From NCBI GenBank assembly GCA_039830015.1, contig CP140033.1:310001-374000 (forward strand): a DNA stretch of 64,000 nucleotides, read 5' to 3'. The stretch is from Buchnera aphidicola (Meitanaphis elongallis). GTDB taxonomy: Bacteria > Pseudomonadota > Gammaproteobacteria > Enterobacterales > Enterobacteriaceae. The notes under the pieces are model-generated. The model was given only the letters and a program-made list of their open reading frames with translations, made no database searches and was not told the DNA's origin. Shown here piece by piece: positions 1 through 9,913 of this stretch. The position numbers were made by a program, and so were the translations under genes. Position 1 is the first letter of the stretch, and each line of letters opens with the position of its first letter.

Positions 1-883
1 TTTAACACATGGATCTTCGGTAAATTTCTCAGGAAAGTTATATAAATCTATTTCTTACGGATTAGATAACTGTGGTAATATCAATTATTCTCAAATTGAA
101 AAATTAGCTAATATTCATAAGCCAAAAATGATTATTGGAGGATTTTCTGCATATTCCGGAATATGTGATTGGAAGTTATTAAGAAAAATTGCAGATACAA
201 TTAACGCGTATTTTTTCGTAGACATGGCTCATATTGCAGGTTTAGTAGCTACAAATTTATATCCAAGTCCACTGAAATACGCACATGTTGTAACTGCAAC
301 TACACATAAAACTCTAGCTGGTCCTAGGGGAGGATTAATATTAGCAAAAGGAACTAACAATACGCTTTTTTATAACAAATTAAATTCTTCAGTGTTTCCT
401 TGTTGTCAAGGAGGACCTCTAATGCATATCATTGCAGCTAAAGCGGTTGCATTAAAAGAAGCAATGGATCCTTCTTTTAAAAAATATCAAGAGCAAGTGA
501 TAAAAAATGCTAAGCTTATGGTAAATATCTTCTTAAAACGCAAATATACAGTTGTTTCAGGGAAAACATTTAATCATTTACTACTATTAGATTTATCAAA
601 TAAGAATTTAACTGGAAAGGAAGCAGAATCTGCATTAAACATAGCAAACATTATTGTAAACAAAAATAGTATACCTAATGACTCTATGAGCCCATTAGTT
701 ACTTCTGGTATAAGAATAGGAACACCAGCTATCACTCGTAGAGGTTTAAAAGAAGAAGATGTATATAAACTATCCAATTGGATCAGCGACATATTAGATG
801 ATATTAAAAATATTCATAATATTTTAAAAATAAAAAGAGAAATAGTAAATTTGTGTAAATTATTTCCTGTTTATAAATCTTAA
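1..883 (+). CDS. glyA: Serine hydroxymethyltransferase, 5' end cut by window
   Basis: GlyA is the cytosolic PLP enzyme that interconverts serine and glycine and loads one-carbon units onto tetrahydrofolate. The gene enters from the left edge, with codons in phase from base 2 ([12 protein letters not shown]), and is open to the TAA at 881-883. The PLP-lysine motif [13 protein letters not shown] is intact and the C-terminal part matches E. coli GlyA to the last residues (PVYKS against PVYA). One oddity is [12 protein letters not shown] where E. coli has VFPGGQGGPLMH, so two glycines have become cysteines near the active site. The gene converges on the bio operon, with a hairpin between them. 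Identity is certain. The N-terminal part lies outside the window. Confidence 0.97.
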   Translation, partial: LTHGSSVNFSGKLYKSISYGLDNCGNINYSQIEKLANIHKPKMIIGGFSAYSGICDWKLLRKIADTINAYFFVDMAHIAGLVATNLYPSPLKYAHVVTATTHKTLAGPRGGLILAKGTNNTLFYNKLNSSVFPCCQGGPLMHIIAAKAVALKEAMDPSFKKYQEQVIKNAKLMVNIFLKRKYTVVSGKTFNHLLLLDLSNKNLTGKEAESALNIANIIVNKNSIPNDSMSPLVTSGIRIGTPAITRRGLKEEDVYKLSNWISDILDDIKNIHNILKIKREIVNLCKLFPVYKS

Positions 884-900
884 TAAGATAATATAACAAT

Positions 901-929
901 ATTATGCCATCTTTATTGGATGGTATAAT
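901..929. terminator. Hairpin between convergent glyA and bioD
   Basis: The arms ATTATGCCATC (901-911) and GATGGTATAAT (919-929) pair over 11 bp with one G-U, around a 7-base loop. It lies 17 bases after the glyA stop and 81 bases beyond the end of bioD, so it could terminate transcripts from both sides. There is no long U tract, only AT-rich flanks. Confidence 0.55.
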
Positions 930-1010
930 TTAATATATGTAAAAGTATAACTAGATGTTTATATTTCATTTTATCATGACGTAATTCATATGAGTTTATT
1001 TTTATATATA

Positions 1011-1676
1011 TTAAGGTAAAGTAATAGTTATTTCTGAATTATAAAAGTTTTTTAAACAATGAAAATATTTTACATAACCTAAAAATTTGGATCGTAAATA
1101 TTGCTTTAGTATAGCAATATGTTCGTCATCATATTTATTTTTAGGAAATGTATAGTTTGCGATCCAACCTGAAAATGATATACCTGCATCTAAAATAGCT
1201 TTTTGTGTTAAAATAGCATGATTAATACACCCCAATTTTATGCTCACTATTAAAATAGTATTTAATTTTTCTTTTATTACCCAATCTGCGAAAGTAACAC
1301 TATCTGAAAGTGGTGTATACCATCCTCCTGCGCCTTCTATTAATATGTAATTGGATTTCTTTTTTAGATTGTGTAATCCTGAGGATAACATGTTAGTACA
1401 AATAGGTATAGAATGTTTTTTACTTGCAATATGAGGACTAATTGGCTCAGGAAAAAAAAATGGATTAACTTCTTGATAAGTTAATTTAACAGTACTGAAA
1501 CGTTGTAACAAAATTGCATCATTATTTTTTTTGTGAAGATCATTAAATCCAGAGGCAACTGGTTTATAACCAGCAGTACGATATCCATAATTTTTCGCTA
1601 ATATTAATAATAATACGCTACAAATTGTTTTTCCTACATTAGTATCAGTTCCAGTGACAAACCAACAATTGTTCAT
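1011..1676 (-). CDS. bioD: Dethiobiotin synthetase
   Basis: BioD makes dethiobiotin from 7,8-diaminopelargonate, CO2 and ATP, the step before the biotin synthase reaction. The 221-residue protein starts with the P-loop GTDTNVGKT (residues 9-17). It keeps KPVASG and the EGAGGWYTPL motif typical of the family, and its length is close to the usual 225 or so. The ATG overlaps the bioC stop by four bases (ATGA), which suggests translational coupling. It is the last gene of the leftward bioB-bioF-bioC-bioD run, the same order as in E. coli. Nothing looks damaged. Confidence 0.96.
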   Translation of the reverse strand: MNNCWFVTGTDTNVGKTICSVLLLILAKNYGYRTAGYKPVASGFNDLHKKNNDAILLQRFSTVKLTYQEVNPFFFPEPISPHIASKKHSIPICTNMLSSGLHNLKKKSNYILIEGAGGWYTPLSDSVTFADWVIKEKLNTILIVSIKLGCINHAILTQKAILDAGISFSGWIANYTFPKNKYDDEHIAILKQYLRSKFLGYVKYFHCLKNFYNSEITITLP

Positions 1677-2425
1677 AAATATATTACTCCAAATACTAAT
1701 TTATAACTTAATAAATATCCATTTCTATCATGAGGCCAAAATGTTTTTAATTGTTTTATTTTTTTTTGTGTAGTTATAACACGATTAGTTTTATTAACAC
1801 AATTAGCACCTACTCTCTTAATAGACATGATTGCTTCTAATACATTTGAAAAAGATAATGTAATCCAAATACTATCTATATTACTATTTTTTTGTTTACA
1901 TATAGATATAATTTCTTGCATAGATAAAAAATTGTTTACATGACAATAAGAATCTAGAGACGCCCACGCTTGTTTTAATTCAAATAATGACCCATCTGCC
2001 AAAGTAGAAAACATAACTATTCCCCCGGGTTTAGTTACTCTACATAATTCTGAAATACCTTTAGATAGTTTATCACACCATTGTAATGATAAATTACTCC
2101 AACATAAATCAAATACGTTATTATTAATAGGTAATGATTCTATATCAGCTTGTAAATAATAATTGGCTGTTTTTGATTGCATAGCATATAGGATCATATT
2201 TCTAGATAAATCTAATGCTGTTACTATATTACCTAAGTTTTTCCATTTTTTACTAAACCATCCAGTTCCACAACCTGCATCTAAAATGGAAATGTTAAAT
2301 TGGGATTTAATTTTTGAAAGTAATATATTTCCAGAAATTTTTTGTAAAATTGAATTGTAATCATAACTTTTTGCAGCTCTATTAAATGTACGTTCTATTT
2401 TGTTTTTATTTATTATGAAGTTCAT
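1673..2425 (-). CDS. bioC: Malonyl-ACP O-methyltransferase
   Basis: BioC methylates malonyl-ACP with S-adenosylmethionine so that fatty acid synthesis enzymes can build the pimeloyl chain of biotin. The class I methyltransferase motif LDAGCGTGW lies at about residues 48-56, followed by TALDLS and ESLPI as in E. coli BioC. I start it at the ATG at 2425 (MNFIINKNK), giving 250 residues against 251 in E. coli. The frame is open upstream to 2449. The start lies inside the last codons of bioF, and the stop overlaps bioD by four bases. As I recall, most sequenced Buchnera lack bioC, so its intact presence here is notable. BioH, which removes the methyl group, is not in the window. Confidence 0.93.
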   Translation of the reverse strand: MNFIINKNKIERTFNRAAKSYDYNSILQKISGNILLSKIKSQFNISILDAGCGTGWFSKKWKNLGNIVTALDLSRNMILYAMQSKTANYYLQADIESLPINNNVFDLCWSNLSLQWCDKLSKGISELCRVTKPGGIVMFSTLADGSLFELKQAWASLDSYCHVNNFLSMQEIISICKQKNSNIDSIWITLSFSNVLEAIMSIKRVGANCVNKTNRVITTQKKIKQLKTFWPHDRNGYLLSYKLVFGVIYL

Positions 2426-3560
2426 ATAATTTTTCAATAAGATAAGCAATATCGTTTTGTGTGTGTACAGAACTAAGGGTAATACGTAATCTTGCTTGAT
2501 GAATTGGAACAGTAGGTGGACGTATAGCGTTTATCCATAATCCTGATGACTTTAATCGAGAGGATAAGTCTATAGATTTTTTATTACTTCTTACAAGTAT
2601 TGGTTGAATTGCTGAATGTAGTCCTGTTACTTCAAAAGGTAAAGATTTTGATTGATCCAGAAAATATTGAATATTGCTATTTAATTTATCTCGAAGATCA
2701 TCTGCTTTCTGGATGCATTTTAGTGCTTTTTTTATAGTATAAACTTGTGCTGGAGGCATAGCTGTACTAAATATAGTATGTTTGGAAAACTGTAAAATAT
2801 ATTCTGCTATATCATGATTACAAAAAACAGCAGCACCATTTACTCCGAATGCTTTACTAAAAGTAATAGTGAGAATGTCTGGTTTAATCTTTTGTGTATT
2901 ACAACTTCCTTTTCCTTCTAAACCTAAAATTCCAACTCCATGTGCATCATCTACTAATAATAAACTTCCTACTTTTTTAGAAAAATTTAATAAAGAAGAT
3001 AAAGGAGCATGATCTCCATCCATACTAAAAATTCCTTCTGTAATTATTAATGTTTCTCCTTGTACTGTATGACAGTATTGACGTTCTAAACTGGAAATAT
3101 TATTATGTTCAAATCTATAAAGTGTTCCTGGACTATTATGTGAAGACATTAACAATGAAGCGTGAGATAATTTATCAGCAAATATTCGATCTCCTTTTTT
3201 AATTAATGTCATAATTACTGATTCGTTAGCAGTAAATCCAGAAATAAATAATATAGCTCTATGGTATCCCATCCATTCTGCGAGTTCTTCTTCTAAAGAT
3301 TGATGTATTATACTGTATCCAGTAGTAAAACTAGATCCTCCAGATCCAATTCCATAACGATCAGCGCCAATTTTCCAAGCTTTTATTATTCTAGCATCAT
3401 TGCTTAATCCTAAATAATCATTACTAGAAAAATTTTTGTATTTAATATTATTTATTTCAATTATTCGATTATTATTTCTCTTTATTGCTATTCGAGTTCT
3501 AAATTGTAGTTTACTTAAACATGTATTCAAACCATAAGAAACTCTTTTTTTCCAAGTCAT
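2406..3560 (-). CDS. bioF: 8-amino-7-oxononanoate synthase
   Basis: BioF is a PLP enzyme that condenses pimeloyl-ACP with alanine to give 8-amino-7-oxononanoate, the first committed ring-carbon step of biotin synthesis. The 384-residue protein has full family length. It carries DDAHGVG (about 204-210) and the PLP lysine in TFSKAFG (Lys236). It starts four bases after the bioB stop, and its end overlaps the start of bioC. No frameshift or loss of a key residue is seen. In its conserved E. coli order with bioC it argues for vertical retention rather than recent acquisition. Confidence 0.95.
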   Translation of the reverse strand: MTWKKRVSYGLNTCLSKLQFRTRIAIKRNNNRIIEINNIKYKNFSSNDYLGLSNDARIIKAWKIGADRYGIGSGGSSFTTGYSIIHQSLEEELAEWMGYHRAILFISGFTANESVIMTLIKKGDRIFADKLSHASLLMSSHNSPGTLYRFEHNNISSLERQYCHTVQGETLIITEGIFSMDGDHAPLSSLLNFSKKVGSLLLVDDAHGVGILGLEGKGSCNTQKIKPDILTITFSKAFGVNGAAVFCNHDIAEYILQFSKHTIFSTAMPPAQVYTIKKALKCIQKADDLRDKLNSNIQYFLDQSKSLPFEVTGLHSAIQPILVRSNKKSIDLSSRLKSSGLWINAIRPPTVPIHQARLRITLSSVHTQNDIAYLIEKLYELHNK

Positions 3561-3564
3561 GTAT

Positions 3565-4596
3565 TTATGTTCCTACATTATAATATTGTTTATTTATTTT
3601 GGTTTCTTTTTTATCTAAAACGTTTTTCATATGCTTGTAATTATCAAAATTTATATGATTATTTTTTGAATGTAATCCTAATTTTTTAAATAAATTTAAA
3701 TCGCTATTTTTTTTAGGGTTAGGAGTAGTAAGTAATTTGCATCCATAAAAAATAGAGTTAGCACCAGCCATGAAACACATTGCTTGAGTTTGTTCGTTCA
3801 TGTTTTCTCTACCAGCTGACAAACGTATGTAAGATGTAGGCATCATTATTCGTGTGACTGCAATAGTTCTTATAAAGTCAAACATATCTACATTCTCATT
3901 ATGTTCCATAGGTGTTCCTTTAACCTTAACTAGCATATTTATAGGTATACTTTCTGGAACTTGAGATAAATTAGATAGTTGTATTAAAAACTCTATTCTA
4001 TCTCTGATTTGTTCTCCTAATCCTATTATTCCTCCTGAACATACTTTTATTCCAGAACGTCTTACTGTTTCTAAAGTATTTAGTCGATCTTGATAATTTC
4101 GAGTTGTTACAATATTTTTATAAAAATTTTCTGAAGTATCTAAATTATGATTATAAAAGTCTAATCCTGCTTGTGCTAATTTTTCTGCTTGATTTTTATT
4201 TAAAGATCCTAATGTCATACACGTTTCCATTCCCATTTTTTTAATTTCTTTAATAATTTTTTCTAAGTATGGCATGTCTTTATCTTGTGGATTTTTCCAC
4301 GCTGCCCCCATACAAAATCGTTCAGATCCTGCTTCTTTAGCTTGTTTGGCGGACTCTAGTACTTGTTCTATTTCTAATAATTTTTCTTTTTTTACATATG
4401 TTTTATATCTGGAGCTTTGAGGACAATACTTACAATTTTCTGGACATGCACCTGTTTTTATTGATAATAAAGTGCTAATTTGAATTTCGTTTGGATTAAA
4501 GTATTTTCTATGAATGGTTTGAGCAGAAAATAAAACATCAAAAAAAGGTAAGTCAAATAATGTTTTTACTTGTTTAAAATTCCATTGTTTTCTCAT
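3565..4596 (-). CDS. bioB: Biotin synthase
   Basis: BioB is a radical SAM enzyme that inserts sulfur into dethiobiotin. The radical SAM cluster cysteines are in CPENCKYC (Cys51, Cys55, Cys58). The motifs [15 protein letters not shown] and the C-terminal YYNVG match E. coli BioB. I choose the ATG at 4596 (MRKQWNF), which has GGA about eight bases upstream and aligns with the E. coli N-terminus. The frame is open from a TTG at 4608. The protein is 343 residues against 346. It is the first gene of the leftward bioBFCD operon, divergent from bioA across a short shared control region. Confidence 0.96.
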   Translation of the reverse strand: MRKQWNFKQVKTLFDLPFFDVLFSAQTIHRKYFNPNEIQISTLLSIKTGACPENCKYCPQSSRYKTYVKKEKLLEIEQVLESAKQAKEAGSERFCMGAAWKNPQDKDMPYLEKIIKEIKKMGMETCMTLGSLNKNQAEKLAQAGLDFYNHNLDTSENFYKNIVTTRNYQDRLNTLETVRRSGIKVCSGGIIGLGEQIRDRIEFLIQLSNLSQVPESIPINMLVKVKGTPMEHNENVDMFDFIRTIAVTRIMMPTSYIRLSAGRENMNEQTQAMCFMAGANSIFYGCKLLTTPNPKKNSDLNLFKKLGLHSKNNHINFDNYKHMKNVLDKKETKINKQYYNVGT

Positions 4597-4672
4597 TTTT
4601 AATTCCAAAAATTGTTTATTTAGAAGAATAACAGTTTATAATTATATCTCGATTGTCTTAATAATATGCATT
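4597..4672. promoter_or_regulatory. Divergent bioA/bioB control region
   Basis: This 76-base spacer separates bioB from bioA, as in E. coli, where it holds the BirA operator and two overlapping promoters. TATAATTATA (4637-4646) is its own reverse complement, so it offers a TATAAT -10 box in both directions. A TTGTTT at 4612-4617 is a possible -35 for bioA, though 19 bases away. I do not see a convincing 40-bp BirA operator. Repressor control is therefore unproven. Confidence 0.35.
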
Positions 4673-5965
4673 ATGAATAAATTTGATTTAAAATTTGATC
4701 AACAGCACATTTGGCATCCTTATAGCTCAATAGTTGATCCGTTACCTTGTTATCTAGTTGCATCAGCTAAAGGAATTTTTTTAAACTTAGATAATGGTCA
4801 ACAGTTAATTGATGGTATGTCTTCATGGTGGGCCGTCATTCATGGATATAATAATCCTAGATTAAATCGTGCTTTAAAGAAGCAAATTAACTGTATGTCA
4901 CATGTCATGTTTGGTGGAATAACACATTATCCAGCTATTTTCTTGTGTAGAAAACTTATCGAAATCACACCAAAAAATTTAAATTATATTTTTCTTTCAG
5001 ATTCAGGATCTGTTTCTATTGAAGTAGCAGTTAAAATGGCATTACAATATTGGAAATCATTAGGAAAAAATAAGGTTGTATTTTTAACTGTTAAAAATGG
5101 ATATCACGGTGATACATTTTCTGCCATTTCAGTATGCGATCCCACTAATTCTTTTCATAATTTATATCGTAATTTTTTTCCGATCAATTTATTTTCTGAT
5201 GCTCCTAAATGCTCATTTTACAGTAAATGGGATGAACAAGATATATGTTCATTTAATAATTTAATTGAGAAATATCAAGACGATATTGCAGCTGTAATTT
5301 TAGAACCTATTGTACAAGGCGTTGGTGGAATGAATTTTTATCATCCAATGTTTTTAAAAAAAGTAAGATTATTATGTAATAAATTTAACGTTCCATTGAT
5401 TTTAGATGAGATTGCTACAGGATTTGGGAGAACTGGAAAACTTTTTGCGTTCGAACATGCTGATGTTGTTCCGGATATTCTTTGTATTGGAAAAGCTATG
5501 ACAGGAGGTACTATAACTTTATCCGCAACATTAACTACAAAAGAAATTGCTCAAACTATAAGTAATAATAACAAGTCTGGATGTTTTATGCATGGACCTA
5601 CATTTATGGCAAATCCCTTGGCATGTGCGGTAGCTAGCGAAAACATAGCGATGTTACAAGAAAATGAATGGAAAATACAAGTGGATAATATTGAAAAATG
5701 TTTTCGATCAAATTTATTGCCTTTATTAGATCATCCTGAAGTAAAAGATGTTAGAATTTTAGGTGCTATTGGAGTTATTGAATGTTTTCATGTTATAAAC
5801 ATTGCAAATATACAAAAATTTTTTGTAAGACATGGTGTGTGGATTAGACCATTTAGTAAGATAATTTATCTAATTCCATCTTATGTCATTGATGAACATT
5901 CTTTAAAAAAACTTATACACATTATTTCTATTGCATTGAATTACAAACATTTTTTTTTAAAATAA
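4673..5965 (+). CDS. bioA: Adenosylmethionine-8-amino-7-oxononanoate aminotransferase
   Basis: BioA converts 8-amino-7-oxononanoate to 7,8-diaminopelargonate, using SAM as amino donor and PLP as cofactor. The 430-residue protein has the usual length. The PLP lysine is in CIGKAMTGG (Lys274) and the pyridine-nitrogen aspartate is in LILDEIATGFGR (Asp245), at the same positions as in E. coli. It is transcribed away from bioBFCD. Together the five genes cover every step from malonyl-ACP methylation to biotin, apart from BioH and the fatty acid elongation enzymes. Confidence 0.96.
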   Translation: MNKFDLKFDQQHIWHPYSSIVDPLPCYLVASAKGIFLNLDNGQQLIDGMSSWWAVIHGYNNPRLNRALKKQINCMSHVMFGGITHYPAIFLCRKLIEITPKNLNYIFLSDSGSVSIEVAVKMALQYWKSLGKNKVVFLTVKNGYHGDTFSAISVCDPTNSFHNLYRNFFPINLFSDAPKCSFYSKWDEQDICSFNNLIEKYQDDIAAVILEPIVQGVGGMNFYHPMFLKKVRLLCNKFNVPLILDEIATGFGRTGKLFAFEHADVVPDILCIGKAMTGGTITLSATLTTKEIAQTISNNNKSGCFMHGPTFMANPLACAVASENIAMLQENEWKIQVDNIEKCFRSNLLPLLDHPEVKDVRILGAIGVIECFHVINIANIQKFFVRHGVWIRPFSKIIYLIPSYVIDEHSLKKLIHIISIALNYKHFFLK

Positions 5966-6013
5966 AATATATTTCTTACTATGTTTCAAAACATGTATTA
6001 GTATATTACATTC

Positions 6014-7012
6014 TTATGATATTTGACATGTGGATATCCATACGGGTCTATTTCCAGTTGGATATCTATATTTAAATGTTAAGTGTCCAGTTGTACATTC
6101 TAAACTATATATACTTATGCTATTCGATTTTTCTCCAGCGACAATTAAATTTTTTCCTTGTTTGTCAATATTAAATGCTCTTGGTTGCACTTCTGTTTGA
6201 ATATATCCAATTATTTTTATATTATCGATGTTTGAATTATTTCTGAGTATTGCAATACTATTATTGCCTCTATTAGAAGCGTATAAATATTGTTCACAAG
6301 GAGATATGTGAAGATCTGAAGACCATGCAATGTGTGTCAGTTTACATGATATAATGTTAAGATGTTTTAAAAACGTGATTTTATTACATAATTCATCAAT
6401 ATGCCATATATTTATAGAGCCATTTAATTCATTGATGCTAAACAGACGGTTGGTATTTTTTTGAAAAATCATGTGTCTAGGTCCAGAGTTATTTTTTACT
6501 GGTATGAACTTGATATTACTTTTTAAAAGAATTCCTTCATTTGTAAAATTATATAAATAAATGCGATCTTCTTTAAGAGATGATACAAACAAATTTTTGT
6601 TATTATAATGCATTAATGACGCATGACATCCTTTTATTCCGTATATAGTTTGTATAGAAGATTGAACAATACCTAGAGAATTTATTGGAGAAACATTTAC
6701 GCAGTTAAAATGATAAGAACTAGAAAACAAATATTTTTCAGTTTTATCTATTTCGAGATGATTAACACTACAGTTCATGTTAGCAAATCCGATTTTGGTC
6801 AAAGTACCATCTGTTTCAATACGATATGAACAAATGCAAAATTTTGGACGAATTCCTATGTACAAATATTTATTATTTTTTGCTATAGCTATAGGTTGTG
6901 GTTCACCATCAACTTTTAATATTTGAATTAATTGTAAAGACGAATCAGAATTTAACTCCCATACTTCAATTTGTTGACTATCTGCGCTAGAAACGTATAT
7001 TATTTGTTTCAT
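6014..7012 (-). CDS. pgl: 6-phosphogluconolactonase (YbhE type)
   Basis: Pgl hydrolyses 6-phosphoglucono-lactone in the oxidative pentose phosphate branch, downstream of Zwf (encoded at 41.7 kb here). The 332-residue protein aligns along its length with E. coli YbhE (331), a seven-bladed beta-propeller. It opens with IYVSSADSQQIEVW and ends with the conserved GNRPVWIST motif. The ATG at 7012 sits in a very AT-rich leader. The gene converges on bioA with 48 bases between them. Upstream lies the large empty stretch toward lolC. Confidence 0.94.
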   Translation of the reverse strand: MKQIIYVSSADSQQIEVWELNSDSSLQLIQILKVDGEPQPIAIAKNNKYLYIGIRPKFCICSYRIETDGTLTKIGFANMNCSVNHLEIDKTEKYLFSSSYHFNCVNVSPINSLGIVQSSIQTIYGIKGCHASLMHYNNKNLFVSSLKEDRIYLYNFTNEGILLKSNIKFIPVKNNSGPRHMIFQKNTNRLFSINELNGSINIWHIDELCNKITFLKHLNIISCKLTHIAWSSDLHISPCEQYLYASNRGNNSIAILRNNSNIDNIKIIGYIQTEVQPRAFNIDKQGKNLIVAGEKSNSISIYSLECTTGHLTFKYRYPTGNRPVWISTCQIS

Positions 7013-8710
7013 TTACATTATTTTCCTAGTTCAAAATTAAAATAATTAAATTTTTCTTAAGTGAGTTTTTTAAACTATAATTATATTATCTTATTTTAAG
7101 TTGTAATCATTTTTTAACCAATTAATATTGTATTTTAACATATGCAGTCATGTTAAACTAAAAAATTTAAATATGTATTGTAAAAAAATTTTAACAAAAA
7201 TTTTAATATATTAAATTCATGGTTTTTTTAATGTAAAAAATACACGTTATATAATATAATTAAAATATTTTAAGCATTTGTTTGAGACGTTTTAATCTTA
7301 ATAAATATTAATTAAGTTGATATTTTTGACAAGTTTTATTTAAATAGTATTTAAAAAATATGTGTGGTAAGTATATACGTTATGCACTTAAAATATTAAT
7401 TAAATTTGACATACAATTTAAAAAATCGTTTAATCAATTTTAGATTTGAACATAGAACAATTGTACCAAATAGAATAATACTATCAATAAGACATTTTGA
7501 ACGCTTTTAAATATAAATACTCTGTTTATTTGTTACAAATTTAGTAAAATAATTTATATAAAATGTTTTAAAAGATCTCATGAACTAACAGTATGTGTTT
7601 GTTTATACAGCGAAATGATTTCTAGTTATTAGATCAAAATACTTAAGAAAAACTAAAATTAAATAAATTTTATGGATCTAATGTACTTATATTATATTAG
7701 TATTTGTCATAATATAATTAAAGTATAAATATTGGTTGAAGCTGTTTTTGATCATTTTAGATTTTTACAACTTGCATTTTAGTATTTAAAATTAATTTTA
7801 ACATGAAATGTTATACGTTTATTTTAAATTAATTTTAAATCATGACTGTAATATTACATATTTTGGTAATGCTCATAGCATGTTTTAATTTATAGTATAT
7901 AAAATAAAATATAATGCTAAATTTAGAGAACAAAAATTTTTATATAGTTAATATTATTAAACTAATTTTCATTTTAATTATAATGTCATACTTTAAATTA
8001 GAATAGTTTTCTATGCTTTACGAACAAAATAAAATAAATAATTAATATCAGGTTGAACTTATTCATTTTATAATTTCAGTTTTATACTATGATACTTTCA
8101 TGTTTAGTATCTTAAAAGCATATGCAATATATCTGTATTACTTTACCATTATTAAATTAACTTTAACAAGATCTTTGTATTTTATTTATCATAACTTTAA
8201 GCATTAATTTATTTTAAATAAATTAATTTTGATAATTTATAGATCAAAAACATTATTTTATAATTAAATTTCATATTAAAATAATTATATAACTTGTAAT
8301 AAACATTAAATTGTTTTAAAAATAAATATTTTAAAATATATTCTCATTGTTTCATATATAATTTATATTATTTTCAATACAGTCGTTTTGATATTGTTTA
8401 TAATATAATATTTTTCAAGACCGTTTATTATTTTTATAATATCTTTAAAAATTTCACTATTAATATTCTAACATTTTAAACATATAATTTGTTTTTTCTC
8501 TCATTTAATACTTTCATGAACAATTAAGATCAACATAACTTAAACAAAATAGTGTATAAATATCTTAATATATATCTTAATTAAGATAACAATTATTTTT
8601 ACATTTTAATAACGGGAATGCAGTAAAAATTTTAACTACATTTTAAGTCTAAAACATTAATGATATAATTTTAAGTGTTGCTGTACAATTTTATTATAAG
8701 ATGCATTTAT
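7013..8710. other. 1.7 kb AT-rich gap, probable site of lost mfd
   Basis: No ORF with a homologue, RNA gene or clear repeat is visible on either strand. Base composition is even more AT-rich than in the coding flanks. In E. coli, mfd sits directly next to lolCDE, and I recall mfd between pgl and lolC in Buchnera of the pea aphid. The gap is therefore most simply the eroded remains of mfd. I could not find any recognisable Mfd motif, so the assignment rests on position only. The promoters of pgl and lolC must lie at its two ends. Confidence 0.5.
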
Positions 8711-9913
8711 ATGAATTTATTTATTTCATTTTTTTTAGGATTTCGTTATTTTTTTAGTAAGTCTAACAATTTTTTTAATAAACTAACGAATGTATTATCT
8801 ATTATTAGTATGTCGTTTGGTATATCTTCTGTAATTACTATAATTTCTGTTATGAATGGATTTGAAAATGAATTTAAGAATAATATTTTGAATTTTGTTC
8901 CTCATATTGTTATTAGTGGTATTAAAAACAGCATGAACAAGTATAATATTAAAAAGGATAATATTGTTTCAAAATATATAGCGCATGTGTCTGAAATTAT
9001 TACTAGCGATGTAGTTGTTCAAAGTAGTTCTGAGATTTCTATGGGTTCAGTATTATCTATGCATGATAAACAATACACTATGTTTACACCGTATTTAACA
9101 AACAGCAATAGCGTAAATTGTTTAAAAAAAAATTACTATAATGCCATAATGGGAAAAGGATTAGCAAATAAATTAAATATTGATATTGGTGATACGTTTA
9201 GATTAATAACTCCAAATGTTAATCAATTCTCATTATTTGGAAATATTCCTAATAAACGTATGTTTAGATTAATTGATACTTTCGTAACTGATAATGAAAT
9301 TGATAATTATCAAATATTAGTAAATCAAAAAGATCTATCTAATTTTTTACATTATCCTAAAAATCATATTACTGGGTTACGGTTATGGTTAAAAAATCCA
9401 CTAGATGTTGAAAATTATTTAAAAGATTTTCATTTTTCTAATGTAGTAGTCGAAGACTGGAAGCACAGTGAGGGCGAAATATTACAAGCAATAAAGCTAG
9501 AAAAATATATGATGACATTATTATTTAGTTTGATTGTTATAGTATCCATTTTTAGTTTAGTTGTATCTATTAATTTATTTATTATGGATAAAGAGAGAGA
9601 TATCGCTATATTACAAACGTTAGGATTGTCTAGATATAATATTATGCTAATTTTTATTTTTCAAGCATTATTTAGTGGAATAATAGGAATATTATTAGGT
9701 ACATTATTAAGTTTTTTCATTGTAAATGAAACAATTGGAATTGTATCTATTATAAAGCTATTTTTTGTAGATTTTGTATTACCTTATTCTATTGTTCCTA
9801 GTCAAATTATGATAATTAATTTAGCATCTATAATATGTATTATATCGTTCATTATTTACCCTTCTTGGAAATCAGCTACGATACCTCCATCAAAAAGGTT
9901 AGCTTATGAATAA
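8711..9913 (+). CDS. lolC: Lipoprotein-releasing permease subunit LolC
   Basis: LolC and LolE form the inner-membrane part of the ABC complex that lifts outer-membrane lipoproteins onto the carrier LolA. The 400-residue product starts MNLFISFFLGFRYF, aligning with E. coli LolC, so I prefer the ATG at 8711 over the upstream ATG at 8675. It has one N-terminal membrane segment, a large periplasmic domain (SVMNGFENEF to the mid-region) and three C-terminal membrane segments, ending YPSWKSATIPP. The stop overlaps the start of lolD by eight bases, which indicates coupled translation. Confidence 0.95.
   Translation: MNLFISFFLGFRYFFSKSNNFFNKLTNVLSIISMSFGISSVITIISVMNGFENEFKNNILNFVPHIVISGIKNSMNKYNIKKDNIVSKYIAHVSEIITSDVVVQSSSEISMGSVLSMHDKQYTMFTPYLTNSNSVNCLKKNYYNAIMGKGLANKLNIDIGDTFRLITPNVNQFSLFGNIPNKRMFRLIDTFVTDNEIDNYQILVNQKDLSNFLHYPKNHITGLRLWLKNPLDVENYLKDFHFSNVVVEDWKHSEGEILQAIKLEKYMMTLLFSLIVIVSIFSLVVSINLFIMDKERDIAILQTLGLSRYNIMLIFIFQALFSGIIGILLGTLLSFFIVNETIGIVSIIKLFFVDFVLPYSIVPSQIMIINLASIICIISFIIYPSWKSATIPPSKRLAYE

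Noticed and set aside
4612..4641. Possible BirA operator TTGTTTATT ... AGTTTATAA between bioB and bioA
   Set aside because: The arms are poor reverse complements and only 12 bases apart, against 16 in the E. coli operator, so the similarity is no better than expected from AT-rich sequence.
7780..7850. Repeated AAAATTAATTTT blocks in the mfd gap as a regulatory repeat
   Set aside because: Such short palindromes of A and T are frequent by chance at this base composition.
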